Source of the DNA: Rhodobacteraceae bacterium Araon29
GTDB lineage: Bacteria; Pseudomonadota; Alphaproteobacteria; Rhodobacterales; Rhodobacteraceae
DNA: 64,000 bases
Assembly (NCBI GenBank): GCA_039640505.1
Contig: CP046865.1
Span: 806,001-870,000, forward strand
Reading direction: 5' to 3'
Shown here: positions 34,409 to 43,142 of the stretch, piece by piece
How positions within the stretch are numbered: the stretch's first letter is position 1
How the letters are laid out: each line of letters opens with the position of its first letter
Program-made: the position numbers and the translations under genes
The notes under the pieces: generated by a model
The model's input: the letters and a program-made list of their open reading frames with translations, nothing else
Databases searched by the model: none
What the model was told of the DNA's origin: nothing

Positions 34409-35863
34409 ATGAATTCTTTAATTGTCTTTAATCTTATCGTTTCAGTCTTTGCGTTTTTTGTCTGCAGAGAAAAGGCATCCCGACTTAGGGAAAAACACGC
34501 GCTTCTAGTTGCTTCAAACACCCATTGGGGGTGGTACGGATTTTTAAGTGTTTCCATCCCAACTTTAGTTCTTGGAGTGTTGATCCATTATGCTGGTATA
34601 TATTTTATAAACAGCGGAATAAGGTCGTCTTCGGCGTTGGAATTTGCATCGCACGCGGAGTATTTACTGGTAAAGGAAAATGTCACCGCATCCATTGGGC
34701 TATTCCTTAATGAGATTTCTCAAACCCGCTTTCTGAGCTCTTTTATTATTATCATTTCATATTTTGTGAGCGGAATTGAAACGACAATTGTACTCGTTCA
34801 GTCAGATACTACAATTGAGCATCTCGATTTAGTTGTCGGTGCAATAAAAACTAAAATATTGGCTTTAACAGCGACTATTGTACTGGGGGTTATATTTGCT
34901 CTGATACTGGCCCAAAGATCAATTAATACAGTGAGTGTAAGTTATAATGCCCGTGAGAAAGTCGAGTTTGTAATTGTCTCATTGCTTGCGTTGTCTTCAT
35001 TAATTGCAGTTTTGACGACCGTTGGCATCGTGATCTCGCTTTTGTCTGAGACCGTAAACTTCGCCATGATGCATTCAATTATTGATTTTCTATTTGGAAC
35101 TGTTTGGAATCCTCAGTTCACATCAGGGGAAGTAGAAGGCTATGGATCGGACTTGGGCATTCTTCCGCTTTTATGGGGTACACTCTATATCTCGTTTATT
35201 GCCTTGGCATTTTCGGTGCCAATCGGGCTGTATTCAGCCATTTATCTATCTGAATACGCCTCGGATAGGTTTCGCTCGCTTGCAAAGCCAGTGCTGGAAT
35301 TGTTGGCAGGCATTCCGACAATTGTGTATGGCTTGTTTGCCCTGTTAACTGTGGGCCCGCTACTGCGCGACTCTTTTACCCAGCCCTTGGGTCTTGGATC
35401 AAATTCCGATTCTGTACTCGCTGCAGGGCTTGTGATGGGCATCATGTTGATCCCATTTGTGTCATCCTTATCAGACGATATTATTAATGCGGTTCCACAA
35501 ACACTTCGAGACGGCTCATACGGGTTGGGAGCAACCCAGTCTGAAACTGTAAAGAACGTGATCATTCCCGCGGCATTACCGGGAATTATTGGCGCTGTTC
35601 TCTTGGCTGCCAGTAGGGCAATTGGCGAAACTATGATTGTCGTGTTGGGGGCAGGGGCAGCTGCGAAGCTAAGCCTTAATCCGTTAGAAGGAATGGCCAC
35701 AATAACCGCAAAAATAGTGAACCAACTCACCGGCGATACAGAGTTTGAATCCCCCGAAACATTGGTCGCTTTTGCTCTGGGTCTATCGCTATTTGTAATC
35801 ACTTTGTGCCTAAATGTTCTGGCTCTTTATATTGTGCGCAAGTATCGCGAAGAATACGAATAG
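34409..35863 (+). CDS. pstC: Phosphate ABC transporter permease PstC
   Basis: This 484-residue inner-membrane permease is long, as in other alphaproteobacteria. An N-terminal half with several extra helices precedes the conserved transport core, which includes PLLWGTLYISFIALAFSVPIGLYSAIYLSEYA. The core also contains LAGIPTIVYGLFALLTVGP and ALPGIIGAVLLAASRAIGETMIV, where the loop coupling to PstB lies. It follows pstS by 67 bases and is followed by pstA after 10 bases. Confidence 0.95.
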   Translation: MNSLIVFNLIVSVFAFFVCREKASRLREKHALLVASNTHWGWYGFLSVSIPTLVLGVLIHYAGIYFINSGIRSSSALEFASHAEYLLVKENVTASIGLFLNEISQTRFLSSFIIIISYFVSGIETTIVLVQSDTTIEHLDLVVGAIKTKILALTATIVLGVIFALILAQRSINTVSVSYNAREKVEFVIVSLLALSSLIAVLTTVGIVISLLSETVNFAMMHSIIDFLFGTVWNPQFTSGEVEGYGSDLGILPLLWGTLYISFIALAFSVPIGLYSAIYLSEYASDRFRSLAKPVLELLAGIPTIVYGLFALLTVGPLLRDSFTQPLGLGSNSDSVLAAGLVMGIMLIPFVSSLSDDIINAVPQTLRDGSYGLGATQSETVKNVIIPAALPGIIGAVLLAASRAIGETMIVVLGAGAAAKLSLNPLEGMATITAKIVNQLTGDTEFESPETLVAFALGLSLFVITLCLNVLALYIVRKYREEYE

Positions 35864-35873
35864 GGATTTCAGT

Positions 35874-37160
35874 ATGAGTTTAAAAGCCAGACAATCTAAA
35901 GAGAAACGGTTTCAATTCGCCGGCTTGGCTGCAATTTCCATCGGTTTGTTGTGCCTTGTGATGCTGTTTGCTTCGGTTCTCAGCGCAGGTCTGCCGGCGT
36001 TTCAGCAAACGTTTATAAAACTAACTTTCGATCTGCCAGCTGACAAACTTGATAAGTCCGGAAATAGAAATCCGCAAGAAATGAAAAAAGTGTCCACAAT
36101 TGGATATGCCAAGGTCATTACCGAGCAATTAAAGCTCAACCTGACTAGGGCCGGTCTCGAATTTGACCAACTTAGCAAAAAAGAGCTGAAAAATATGATA
36201 TCCAAAGAGGCGCCAGCGCAAGTCAGATATGCCGTTTTGGAAGATCCGTCTTTGCTAGATCGTGAATTCGAAATGGTACTGCTCGCAAACGGAAGAATTG
36301 ACGGATATTACAAAGGACGGGTTAGTAAAAAAAGCGCCAAACTTGATGTGATGGTCTCTCCCAAACAGTTGGATCTGGCGGATCAAATGAAACGTATGGA
36401 TATTTTGGAGACCCGCTTTAATGGGCGGTTTTTCTATTGGCCTGATGCATCCGATTTACGGCCCGAAGCGGCCGGTTTAGGTGTCGCTCTTTTAGGCTCA
36501 TTTTACATGATTTTGATTGTTTTGGTGCTGGCAGTTCCGCTCTCAGTTTGCACCGCCGTATTCTTGGAAGAGTTCGCTCCGAAAAACTGGTTTACGGATT
36601 TGATTGAAATAAACATTTCAAATCTTGCGGCGGTGCCTTCAATTGTATTCGGTATTTTGGGGCTGTCACTGTTTATTAATTTCATGGACCTACCGCAGTC
36701 AGCCCCCATCGTGGGGGGGTTATGCTTGACACTGATGACCTTGCCAACGGTGATCATTGCCGCGCGAGCGTCCATAAAGGCCGTCCCCCCGTCCATAAAG
36801 GCAGCGGCTTTGGGCCTTGGTGCATCCAAAGTTCAGGCCGTCTTTCATCATGTTTTGCCTTCTGCGGCCCCAGGTATTTTAACCGGGACGATTATCGGAT
36901 TGGCTCAAGCCTTGGGTGAAACAGCCCCGTTATTGCTCATTGGGATGGTGGCTTTTGTCCGAGAATACCCGGCTTTATCGCCAGAAGGTATTTTCGAGCC
37001 TGCCACTGCGCTGCCTGTTCAGGTGTTTAACTGGACAGTGCGCGGCGACCCGGCTTTTGTAGAACGCGCGTCGGGGGCAATCATTGTGCTTTTGTGTTTC
37101 ATGATTACCATGAACCTCTTGGCGATTGTATTGAGAAAACGCTTTGAAAGGCGATGGTAG
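35874..37160 (+). CDS. pstA: Phosphate ABC transporter permease PstA
   Basis: The permease has about 428 residues from the ATG at 35874 ([17 protein letters not shown]). The extra frame to 35814 lies inside pstC. One N-terminal helix is followed by a periplasmic insertion of about 140 residues (roughly 50-190). The conserved core has [37 protein letters not shown], and [17 protein letters not shown] forms the ATPase-coupling segment. The insertion is common in alphaproteobacterial PstA. Confidence 0.95.
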   Translation: MSLKARQSKEKRFQFAGLAAISIGLLCLVMLFASVLSAGLPAFQQTFIKLTFDLPADKLDKSGNRNPQEMKKVSTIGYAKVITEQLKLNLTRAGLEFDQLSKKELKNMISKEAPAQVRYAVLEDPSLLDREFEMVLLANGRIDGYYKGRVSKKSAKLDVMVSPKQLDLADQMKRMDILETRFNGRFFYWPDASDLRPEAAGLGVALLGSFYMILIVLVLAVPLSVCTAVFLEEFAPKNWFTDLIEINISNLAAVPSIVFGILGLSLFINFMDLPQSAPIVGGLCLTLMTLPTVIIAARASIKAVPPSIKAAALGLGASKVQAVFHHVLPSAAPGILTGTIIGLAQALGETAPLLLIGMVAFVREYPALSPEGIFEPATALPVQVFNWTVRGDPAFVERASGAIIVLLCFMITMNLLAIVLRKRFERRW

Positions 37161-37164
37161 AAAT

Positions 37165-37950
37165 ATGCTGGATACGACAGTGGACAATATGATCGAAGAA
37201 AAGCCGAAAATAATCGCCCGCGATGTTAAGGTGGTTTACGGCGATAAAGAAGCCTTACGAGATGTCTCTTTGGATGTGATGGATAAAACTGTTACAGCTT
37301 TTATTGGTCCGTCTGGATGTGGAAAATCAACGTTTCTGCGTTGCTTTAATCGGATGAATGACACAATTGCAAATTGCCGTGTTTCAGGAAGTTTGGTTTA
37401 TGATGGGCAGGAAATTAGCACCCATGACCCCGTAACCCTCCGTGCAAGTATCGGAATGGTTTTCCAAAAACCAAATCCATTTCCCAAGTCCATATACGAC
37501 AATGTTGCCTATGGCCCTAAGATCCATGGATTGTCAAAAAACAAAGCTGATCTGGACGACATTGTTGAAAAGGCCCTGCGGCGCGGCGCGCTTTGGGATG
37601 AAGTGAAAGATCGGTTGCACGAGACGGGCACAGGCCTGTCTGGAGGGCAACAGCAACGTCTTTGCATCGCCCGGGCCATTGCAACAGAGCCTGAAGTTCT
37701 ATTGATGGATGAGCCATGCTCGGCGCTCGATCCAATTGCGACAGCACAAATTGAAGAACTCATTAATGAATTAAAGCAAAGCTATTCGGTCGTTATTGTA
37801 ACGCATTCAATGCAACAAGCCGCCCGGATTAGCCAAAAGACAGCCTTTTTCCATCTTGGGAATTTAGTCGAATATAATGACACAGGCGATATTTTCACAA
37901 AACCTTCGGACTCGCGAACCGAAAGCTATATCACCGGACGAATTGGTTAG
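37165..37950 (+). CDS. pstB: Phosphate ABC transporter ATP-binding protein
   Basis: The ATPase of the Pst importer has about 261 residues from the ATG at 37165. Walker A is GPSGCGKST, with the PstB-specific [10 protein letters not shown] after it. [18 protein letters not shown], the signature [15 protein letters not shown] and the Walker [16 protein letters not shown] are all intact. It starts five bases after pstA and is 11 bases before phoU. Confidence 0.97.
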   Translation: MLDTTVDNMIEEKPKIIARDVKVVYGDKEALRDVSLDVMDKTVTAFIGPSGCGKSTFLRCFNRMNDTIANCRVSGSLVYDGQEISTHDPVTLRASIGMVFQKPNPFPKSIYDNVAYGPKIHGLSKNKADLDDIVEKALRRGALWDEVKDRLHETGTGLSGGQQQRLCIARAIATEPEVLLMDEPCSALDPIATAQIEELINELKQSYSVVIVTHSMQQAARISQKTAFFHLGNLVEYNDTGDIFTKPSDSRTESYITGRIG

Positions 37951-37961
37951 GGAGCAAGCTG

Positions 37962-38693
37962 ATGCAAGATAAACATATTGTCACATCCTTCGACAATGAT
38001 TTGGAACGAATTCAAGCCTATATCATGAAAATGGGGGGGCTTGTTGAAGCATCAATTTCAGATGCAGCTGACTCGTTTTTGCTCCGCGATGTTGAGCTTG
38101 CAGACAAGGTAAGAGCGCGGGATGCAAATATCGACGAGCTTGAGGCATTGATAAATGACGATGCTGCACGTGTATTGGCATTAAGAGCGCCAACCGCAAT
38201 TGACCTGCGCTTAATATTGTCTGTGATAAAGGTGAGCGCAAACCTTGAGCGCATCGGCGACTATTCTAAAAACATGGCAAAACGCACCAGTGTTTTGCTT
38301 CAAATGCGCGAAATTGATAACGCGTCAAGCTCACTGCGGCGCTTGGCCAAAGAAGTTGAACTAATGTTGAAAGACGCCTTGGATGCGTATATTCAAAGAG
38401 ACCCTGAGCGGGCCCTAGAAGTCATCAACAAAGACAAAGATGTAGATCAAATGTACAATGGGCTATTCCGCCAGTTTTTGACATTTATGATGGAAGACCC
38501 TCGCAATATTACAGCCTGCATGCATTTACATTTTATTGCAAAAAATATCGAACGTATGGGCGATCATGTTACATCTATTGCAGAACAGGTGGTATTTTTG
38601 ACCACTGGCGAACGTCCATCAGAGCCGCGGGAAAAAGAAGATCGTACTTCGCATGATGCGAAGATGAGTTTAGATATAAAAAATGGGCCATAA
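37962..38693 (+). CDS. phoU: Phosphate signalling protein PhoU
   Basis: The 243-residue protein is made of two three-helix repeats with the metal-binding patterns typical of PhoU: LDLRLILSVIKVSANLERIGDYSKNMA in the first and HFIAKNIERMGDHVTSIAEQV in the second. PhoU links the Pst transporter with PhoR and restrains the kinase when phosphate is plentiful. It lies between pstB and phoB with gaps of 11 and 2 bases. Confidence 0.96.
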   Translation: MQDKHIVTSFDNDLERIQAYIMKMGGLVEASISDAADSFLLRDVELADKVRARDANIDELEALINDDAARVLALRAPTAIDLRLILSVIKVSANLERIGDYSKNMAKRTSVLLQMREIDNASSSLRRLAKEVELMLKDALDAYIQRDPERALEVINKDKDVDQMYNGLFRQFLTFMMEDPRNITACMHLHFIAKNIERMGDHVTSIAEQVVFLTTGERPSEPREKEDRTSHDAKMSLDIKNGP

Positions 38694-38695
38694 AC

Positions 38696-39382
38696 ATGTC
38701 TCAGCCTACTGTTTTAATTGTGGAAGACGAGCCTGCACAGGTTGAGGTCTTGGCCTATAATTTAAAGGCAGAAGGCTTTCATGTGATCACTGCAGATAAT
38801 GGTGAAGATGCCCTGAGTTTGGTCCATGAATACATGCCAGATTTGATTGTTCTAGATTGGATGATGCCGCATATTTCGGGCATTGAAGTATGCCGCCGCC
38901 TGAAAACAAGGCCTGAAACCCGCTCTATTCCGATTATTATGCTGTCAGCCAGATCAGAGGAAATTGATCGGGTGCGGGGGCTTGAGATTGGGGCAGACGA
39001 TTATGTGACTAAACCCTATTCAATTATGGAGCTTTTGGCGCGTGTACGTGCGCAATTACGCCGTATGCGCGCTGCCGCTGTTGGTCAGATCTTAAACTAT
39101 GAAGATATCATTTTGAATGCCGAAACGCATAAAGTGTCTCGCGGCGAAAAAACTATAAGGCTTGGGCCCACTGAGTTTCGCCTGTTGAGCACATTTATGG
39201 AAAAACCTGGGCGAGTTTGGAGCCGTGACCAACTCTTAGATCGAGTTTGGGGTCGAGATATCTATGTTGATACGAGAACAGTGGATGTGCATATTGGCCG
39301 CTTGCGTAAAGCCCTTTGTCAATACGGCGGCACAGACCCGGTGAGAACAGTGCGAGGAGTAGGTTACGCTTTAGGGTCGTAA
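38696..39382 (+). CDS. phoB: Phosphate-regulon response regulator
   Basis: This 228-residue OmpR/PhoB-type regulator has a receiver domain with the acidic pair EDE near residue 10, the phospho-acceptor in LIVLDWMMPHISG, and KPYS with the conserved lysine. The C-terminal winged helix (LGPTEFRLLSTFMEKPGRVWSRDQLLDRVWG, RTVDVHIGRLRKAL) binds Pho boxes such as that before pstS. It is the last gene of the phosphate locus and is followed by a stem-loop shared with znuA. Confidence 0.97.
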   Translation: MSQPTVLIVEDEPAQVEVLAYNLKAEGFHVITADNGEDALSLVHEYMPDLIVLDWMMPHISGIEVCRRLKTRPETRSIPIIMLSARSEEIDRVRGLEIGADDYVTKPYSIMELLARVRAQLRRMRAAAVGQILNYEDIILNAETHKVSRGEKTIRLGPTEFRLLSTFMEKPGRVWSRDQLLDRVWGRDIYVDTRTVDVHIGRLRKALCQYGGTDPVRTVRGVGYALGS

Positions 39383-39544
39383 CTTGTTTCTCAGTAATTG
39401 CTTTCCAAGGAAGTAAGAGTTTATCAGCCAAGTAATTGATCACGAACGATAACTTTCCCACGAGCTACTACTTGGGTCAAACTGTGTGTATGTTAACTTT
39501 GCACAGATTATTAAGTTATTTGTTTTGGGAAATTTAGCTGTGGA

Positions 39545-39576
39545 AGGAACCGCGGTCAGACTTGAGCGCGGTTCCT
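39545..39576. terminator. Stem-loop between convergent phoB and znuA
   Basis: AGGAACCGCG (39545-39554) and CGCGGTTCCT (39567-39576) form a perfect 10-bp stem with a 12-base loop. It lies between the ends of two convergent genes and could stop transcription from both sides, although neither side has a clear T-run. Confidence 0.6.
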
Positions 39577-39597
39577 CATTAATTGCTGATCAGATAT

Positions 39598-40830
39598 CTA
39601 CAGACAACCTGAAAGAGCTGTTGCAATGTTCTGGAGCGTTTGGAAGTAGTGTGTTTTACCCAATTCTAGACCCACTCCTAGTGGATCAAGGATGCCCATT
39701 TTTACATTGGATCCGTTCGCAACGGTAGCAACGATGTTTGGATTGTATTGTGGCTCTGAAAGAATGCATGCAATACTTTGCTCGTTGATCCGGTTCTGAA
39801 TCTCCGCAACCCGCGCTGGGCTAGGATCTCTTGCATCTGAAAGCGATATTGCCCCAGCAGCATAAAAATTGAAGGACTCTTCAAAATACTGATACGCATC
39901 ATGAAAAACAATGAAATTGCGTCCTTTAAATGGGGAGAGTATTTCATCAATTTCAGTTGAGAGGTCACGTAGTTCTTTCTGCCCTTCGGCTGCATTCAAT
40001 TTGTATTGATCTGCATTTTCCGGATCTACATTGGATAGCGCCTGCGCAATAGTGTTCAACCATACCGCTGCGTTGTCTGGTGATAGCCATACATGAGGAT
40101 CATCTCCATCATGGTCATGTCCGTCGTGGTCATCATGTCCTTCGTGGTCATCATGTCCGTCGTGGTCATCATGTCCTTCGTGATCGTCATGTTCGTCGTG
40201 ATCATCATGTCCTTCGTGATCGTCATGTTCGTCGTGATCATCATGTCCTTCGTGATCATCATGTCCTTCGTGGTCATCATGTCCGTCGTGATCGTCATGT
40301 TCGTCGTGATCATCATGTCCTTCGTGATCGTCATGTTCGTCGTGATCGTCATGTTCGTCGTGGTCATCATGTCCGTCGTGATCGTCATGTTCGTCGTGAT
40401 CATCATGTCCGTCGTGGTCATCATGTCCTTCGTGGTCATCGTGGTCGGCATGCTCCTCGAACAAAGCTCCCTGCCGGAAAGGTAATTTTAGGATGCCCTC
40501 TGCCTCAAAAAGCTCAGTTACAACGGCATCTTTCGCCAATGTCTCTATTGCGCTTTCCATCCACGGCGTTAGGCTTTCACCTATCCAAAACACAAAGTCA
40601 GCGTTTTGTAGAGATGCGGCCTGTGAGGGACGAAGACTGTATTCATGCGGGCTAGCTCCTGCAGGAATAATGAGATCAGGTGTGCCAACCCCGTCCATCA
40701 CGCGGGCCACCAGGGAATGTACTGGTGCAATATCAACAGCCACCTTGGGCGCTTCAGCTAAACTTATCCCTGCTGTGAGGGCAATAATTGAAGAAAGGGC
40801 AAACGTTTTTCTGGACATTTTTAAACTCAT
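39598..40830 (-). CDS. znuA: Zinc ABC transporter substrate-binding protein with long His/Asp repeat
   Basis: This periplasmic zinc-binding protein has about 410 residues. Translation probably starts at 40830 or 40818, because the ATG at 40845 lies inside the putative Zur box. A signal peptide ends GISLAEA. The zinc-ligand histidine is in DIAPVHSLVARVMDG, others are in DPHVWLSPDN and FIVFHDAYQYF, and an Asp/Glu is near the C-terminus. Between residues about 125 and 260 lies a flexible loop of about 18 hexapeptides of the type H-D/E-G/E-H-D-D. ZnuA proteins usually have a His-rich loop of 20-40 residues, so this one is exceptional. The loop probably scavenges or buffers zinc. Confidence 0.94.
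   Translation of the reverse strand: MSLKMSRKTFALSSIIALTAGISLAEAPKVAVDIAPVHSLVARVMDGVGTPDLIIPAGASPHEYSLRPSQAASLQNADFVFWIGESLTPWMESAIETLAKDAVVTELFEAEGILKLPFRQGALFEEHADHDDHEGHDDHDGHDDHDEHDDHDGHDDHDEHDDHDEHDDHEGHDDHDEHDDHDGHDDHEGHDDHEGHDDHDEHDDHEGHDDHDEHDDHEGHDDHDGHDDHEGHDDHDGHDHDGDDPHVWLSPDNAAVWLNTIAQALSNVDPENADQYKLNAAEGQKELRDLSTEIDEILSPFKGRNFIVFHDAYQYFEESFNFYAAGAISLSDARDPSPARVAEIQNRINEQSIACILSEPQYNPNIVATVANGSNVKMGILDPLGVGLELGKTHYFQTLQNIATALSGCL
40080..40455 (-). repeat. 18-bp tandem repeat (minisatellite) inside znuA
   Basis: About 20 copies of an 18-bp unit resembling TCATCATGTCCTTCGTGG (plus-strand form) encode His/Asp-rich hexapeptides. Copies differ mainly at a few positions (cct/cgt, tcg/ttc, gtg/atc). 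The length could vary by slippage. The same periodicity keeps opposite-strand frames open. Confidence 0.9.
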
Positions 40831-40832
40831 GT

Positions 40833-40850
40833 GATTGTATAACATTACAT
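40833..40850. promoter_or_regulatory. Putative Zur box between znuA and zur
   Basis: GATTGTATAACATTACAT reads on the other strand as ATGTAATGTTATACAATC. It is close to the AT-rich ATGTTATA-type palindrome bound by zinc-uptake regulators. It lies between the divergent znuA and zur genes and would repress both when zinc is plentiful. Confidence 0.65.
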
Positions 40851-40872
40851 CTATTAGTAAGGGTTGGTTGAT

Positions 40873-41391
40873 TTGGCAAGACCTAATGATGCGGGAACCA
40901 ACAAATCATCTAGTGTAGTTGGTTTTGAGGCGCATGACCATACGGCATGCGTGCAAACTGCGCTGCGTATCGCGGACGAGCACTGCGCTGCTAAGGGGCT
41001 GCGCTTCACTTCTGTTCGAAGAAAGGCATTAGAAATTCTGTTGCAAGAGCATCGCGCACTCGGTGCCTATGATGTGCTTGAAAGTCTTCACGCAGCAGGG
41101 TTTGGATCTCAGCCCCCAGTGGCCTATCGGGCAATTGATTTTCTCGTTGACAACGGGTTTGCCCATAAGATCGAAAAACTGAATGCATTTGTCGCATGTA
41201 GCAAGCCGGGTGCAGCCCATTCACCAGCATTCATGATTTGCCGTACCTGTGATTTGGTGGTTGAAGGAATGTCTGGTCCGGCACGAAGTGTGCTCGGCAA
41301 GGCCGCAAATGAAGTCGGATTTACGATTGAAAAAAGCATTATAGAGGTTGAAGGCATCTGCTGCTCTTGTGCAGAGCAAGCAAGCGCGTGA
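40873..41391 (+). CDS. zur: Fur-family zinc uptake regulator
   Basis: The protein has about 172 residues. No in-frame ATG exists near the start. The TTG at 40873 is preferred because AAGGG lies nine bases upstream; the TTG at 40864 is too close to that site. The N-terminal winged helix has LRFTSVRRKALEILLQEHRALGAYDVLESL and PPVAYRAIDFLVDNG. Zinc-site cysteines occur as CRTCD and CCSC, with HDHTACV at the N-terminus. Its position among znu genes supports Zur rather than Fur. Its end overlaps znuC (GTGA). Confidence 0.92.
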   Translation: MARPNDAGTNKSSSVVGFEAHDHTACVQTALRIADEHCAAKGLRFTSVRRKALEILLQEHRALGAYDVLESLHAAGFGSQPPVAYRAIDFLVDNGFAHKIEKLNAFVACSKPGAAHSPAFMICRTCDLVVEGMSGPARSVLGKAANEVGFTIEKSIIEVEGICCSCAEQASA

Positions 41392-42140
41392 GCCTTATTG
41401 AATTAAAAAATCTAAGTGTTGCATACGGCTCTAATGTAGTCTTGCAAGATGTTTCTCTGACCATAAATCAGGGGGAAATTCTAACGATTGTAGGACCCAA
41501 CGGATCGGGGAAAACCACACTTTTTCGCGCATTGATTGGGTCAGTAAATCCTATGTCTGGACAGATTATCCGCGAAAGTGGTTTGGAAATTGGATATGTG
41601 CCTCAAAGGCTTCACATCGGAACCACCTTACCGATTACAGTAGAGCGTTTTTTGCGCATTCAAAGAAATAGCTCTCCGCTATCTTGCCAACAAGCTTTGG
41701 AAAAAGCTGGAATTCAGGAGCTTGCACAAAAACAGGTGTCTGACTTATCCGGGGGGCAGTTTCAACGAGTGATGTTAGCAAGCGCGTTGTTAACGCAGCC
41801 CAACCTTTTGCTGCTGGATGAGGCAACCCAAGGGCTCGATCAACCTGGCTCGGCAGATTTTTATCGCCAAATAGAAAAAGTTCGCAAAGAAACCAACTGC
41901 GCGGTTGTTATGATCAGTCACGAATTACATGTGGTGATGAGTGCGTCAGATCGAGTTATCTGCCTTAATGGACATATCTGCTGCCAAGGCACGCCTGAAA
42001 TCGTTACCTCAGACCCTGAGTATCGCGCGCTTTTCGGAACGGGGACAGGCGGCCAACTTGCGTTATATCGGCACCATCATGATCATGTGCATGATGAAAA
42101 ATGCGACCATGATCACTCCAAAATATTGGAGCAAAAATGA
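41388..42140 (+). CDS. znuC: Zinc ABC transporter ATP-binding protein
   Basis: The ATPase has about 250 residues and starts at the GTG at 41388, which overlaps the zur stop. It shows Walker A GPNGSGKTT, signature LSGGQFQRVMLASAL and Walker B LLLLDEATQGLD. The C-terminus ends in a His/Asp-rich tail (HHHDHVHDEKCDHDH), a feature of ZnuC proteins that may bind zinc on the cytoplasmic side. It overlaps znuB by four bases. Confidence 0.95.
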   Translation: MSLIELKNLSVAYGSNVVLQDVSLTINQGEILTIVGPNGSGKTTLFRALIGSVNPMSGQIIRESGLEIGYVPQRLHIGTTLPITVERFLRIQRNSSPLSCQQALEKAGIQELAQKQVSDLSGGQFQRVMLASALLTQPNLLLLDEATQGLDQPGSADFYRQIEKVRKETNCAVVMISHELHVVMSASDRVICLNGHICCQGTPEIVTSDPEYRALFGTGTGGQLALYRHHHDHVHDEKCDHDHSKILEQK

Positions 42141-42934
42141 GCTTGCTTGATGATTTTATGGTGCGAGCCATATTGGCGGGCGTAGGTGTGGCCATTGCCG
42201 CTGCCCCGTTGGGCAGCTTTGTCGTCTGGCGGCGTATGGTCTATTTTGGCGATGCAACGTCCCATGCGTCCATTCTTGGCGTTGCCTTGTCTCTTGCTCT
42301 TGAGCTGTCAGTGTTTTTGGGTGTTGTGACGGTGGCTTTAGTCATGGCGATCGCTGTCACGCTGCTGTCTCGGCGAGAATACGCAATGGAAATATTATTG
42401 GGCGTCCTATCCTACAGTGCATTGGCCTTTGGGTTAGTGGCCGTTTCCTTTATTTCGGGCGTAAGGATCGATCTGATGGCATATTTGTTCGGCGATATTC
42501 TGGCAGTGTCGCGGGCGGATCTTGCGGTTATATGGCTCGGCGCACTGGCAGTTGTTGGGCTTATCGCCTACCGGTGGAAAGCACTGCTAATTTCTACGCT
42601 CAGTGAAGAGTTGGCCCACGCAAATAAGATTGACCCCAAACGCGAACAACTGATCCTAACACTTACGCTTGCAATCACAGTGGCGTTGGCCATCAAGGTT
42701 GTCGGCGCATTACTGATTGCTGCAATGTTAATCATTCCAGCTGCTGCGGCCCGCCCAATTTCACGGACGCCGGAAATGATGGCTGTTACAGCTGCAGTGA
42801 TCGGCAGTGGCTCGGTCCTTATCGGGCTTTGTCTGGCTTATGTCATGGACACGCCAGCTGGGCCATCTATTGTATGCGTATCAGCACTTAGCTTCGCGGC
42901 AACCAACCTTTTAAGCCTAGCTATTAAAAGTTGA
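42137..42934 (+). CDS. znuB: Zinc ABC transporter permease
   Basis: This 265-residue inner-membrane protein is of the ABC-3 metal permease family with about seven to eight helices. LGSFVVWRRMVYFGDATSHASILGVAL is the hallmark N-terminal segment, and VVGALLIAAMLIIPAAAARPIS is the conserved segment near the ATPase contact. It is coupled to znuC by ATGA overlap and ends the zur-znuC-znuB operon. Confidence 0.95.
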   Translation: MSLLDDFMVRAILAGVGVAIAAAPLGSFVVWRRMVYFGDATSHASILGVALSLALELSVFLGVVTVALVMAIAVTLLSRREYAMEILLGVLSYSALAFGLVAVSFISGVRIDLMAYLFGDILAVSRADLAVIWLGALAVVGLIAYRWKALLISTLSEELAHANKIDPKREQLILTLTLAITVALAIKVVGALLIAAMLIIPAAAARPISRTPEMMAVTAAVIGSGSVLIGLCLAYVMDTPAGPSIVCVSALSFAATNLLSLAIKS

Positions 42935-43142
42935 TAACAGCTTTTTAATCTTTACTGCCCAGTCGAGTTTTAAGATCCGAGTAAAGTTATTCGATCCAGA
43001 GATAAGGTGCACAAAACCGCCACAAAAAATACGCGGATTATGGGACGACTTATTGCGGTTATACATAACGTTGGGGAATGCCATCTATGGTTATTGCCTT
43101 CTTTGAAATGTATATTATGGTCTTCCAAAAAGAGGAAATCAT

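Noticed and set aside
40080-40455. Possible CRISPR array because of regular repeats
   Set aside because: The repeats are contiguous 18-bp units without spacers and encode the ZnuA loop in frame.
40080-40655. Long plus-strand frames of His/Arg or Met/Val/Ile repeats opposite znuA
   Set aside because: They arise because the 18-bp repeat of znuA has no stops in other frames. znuA has the signal peptide and the zinc ligands.
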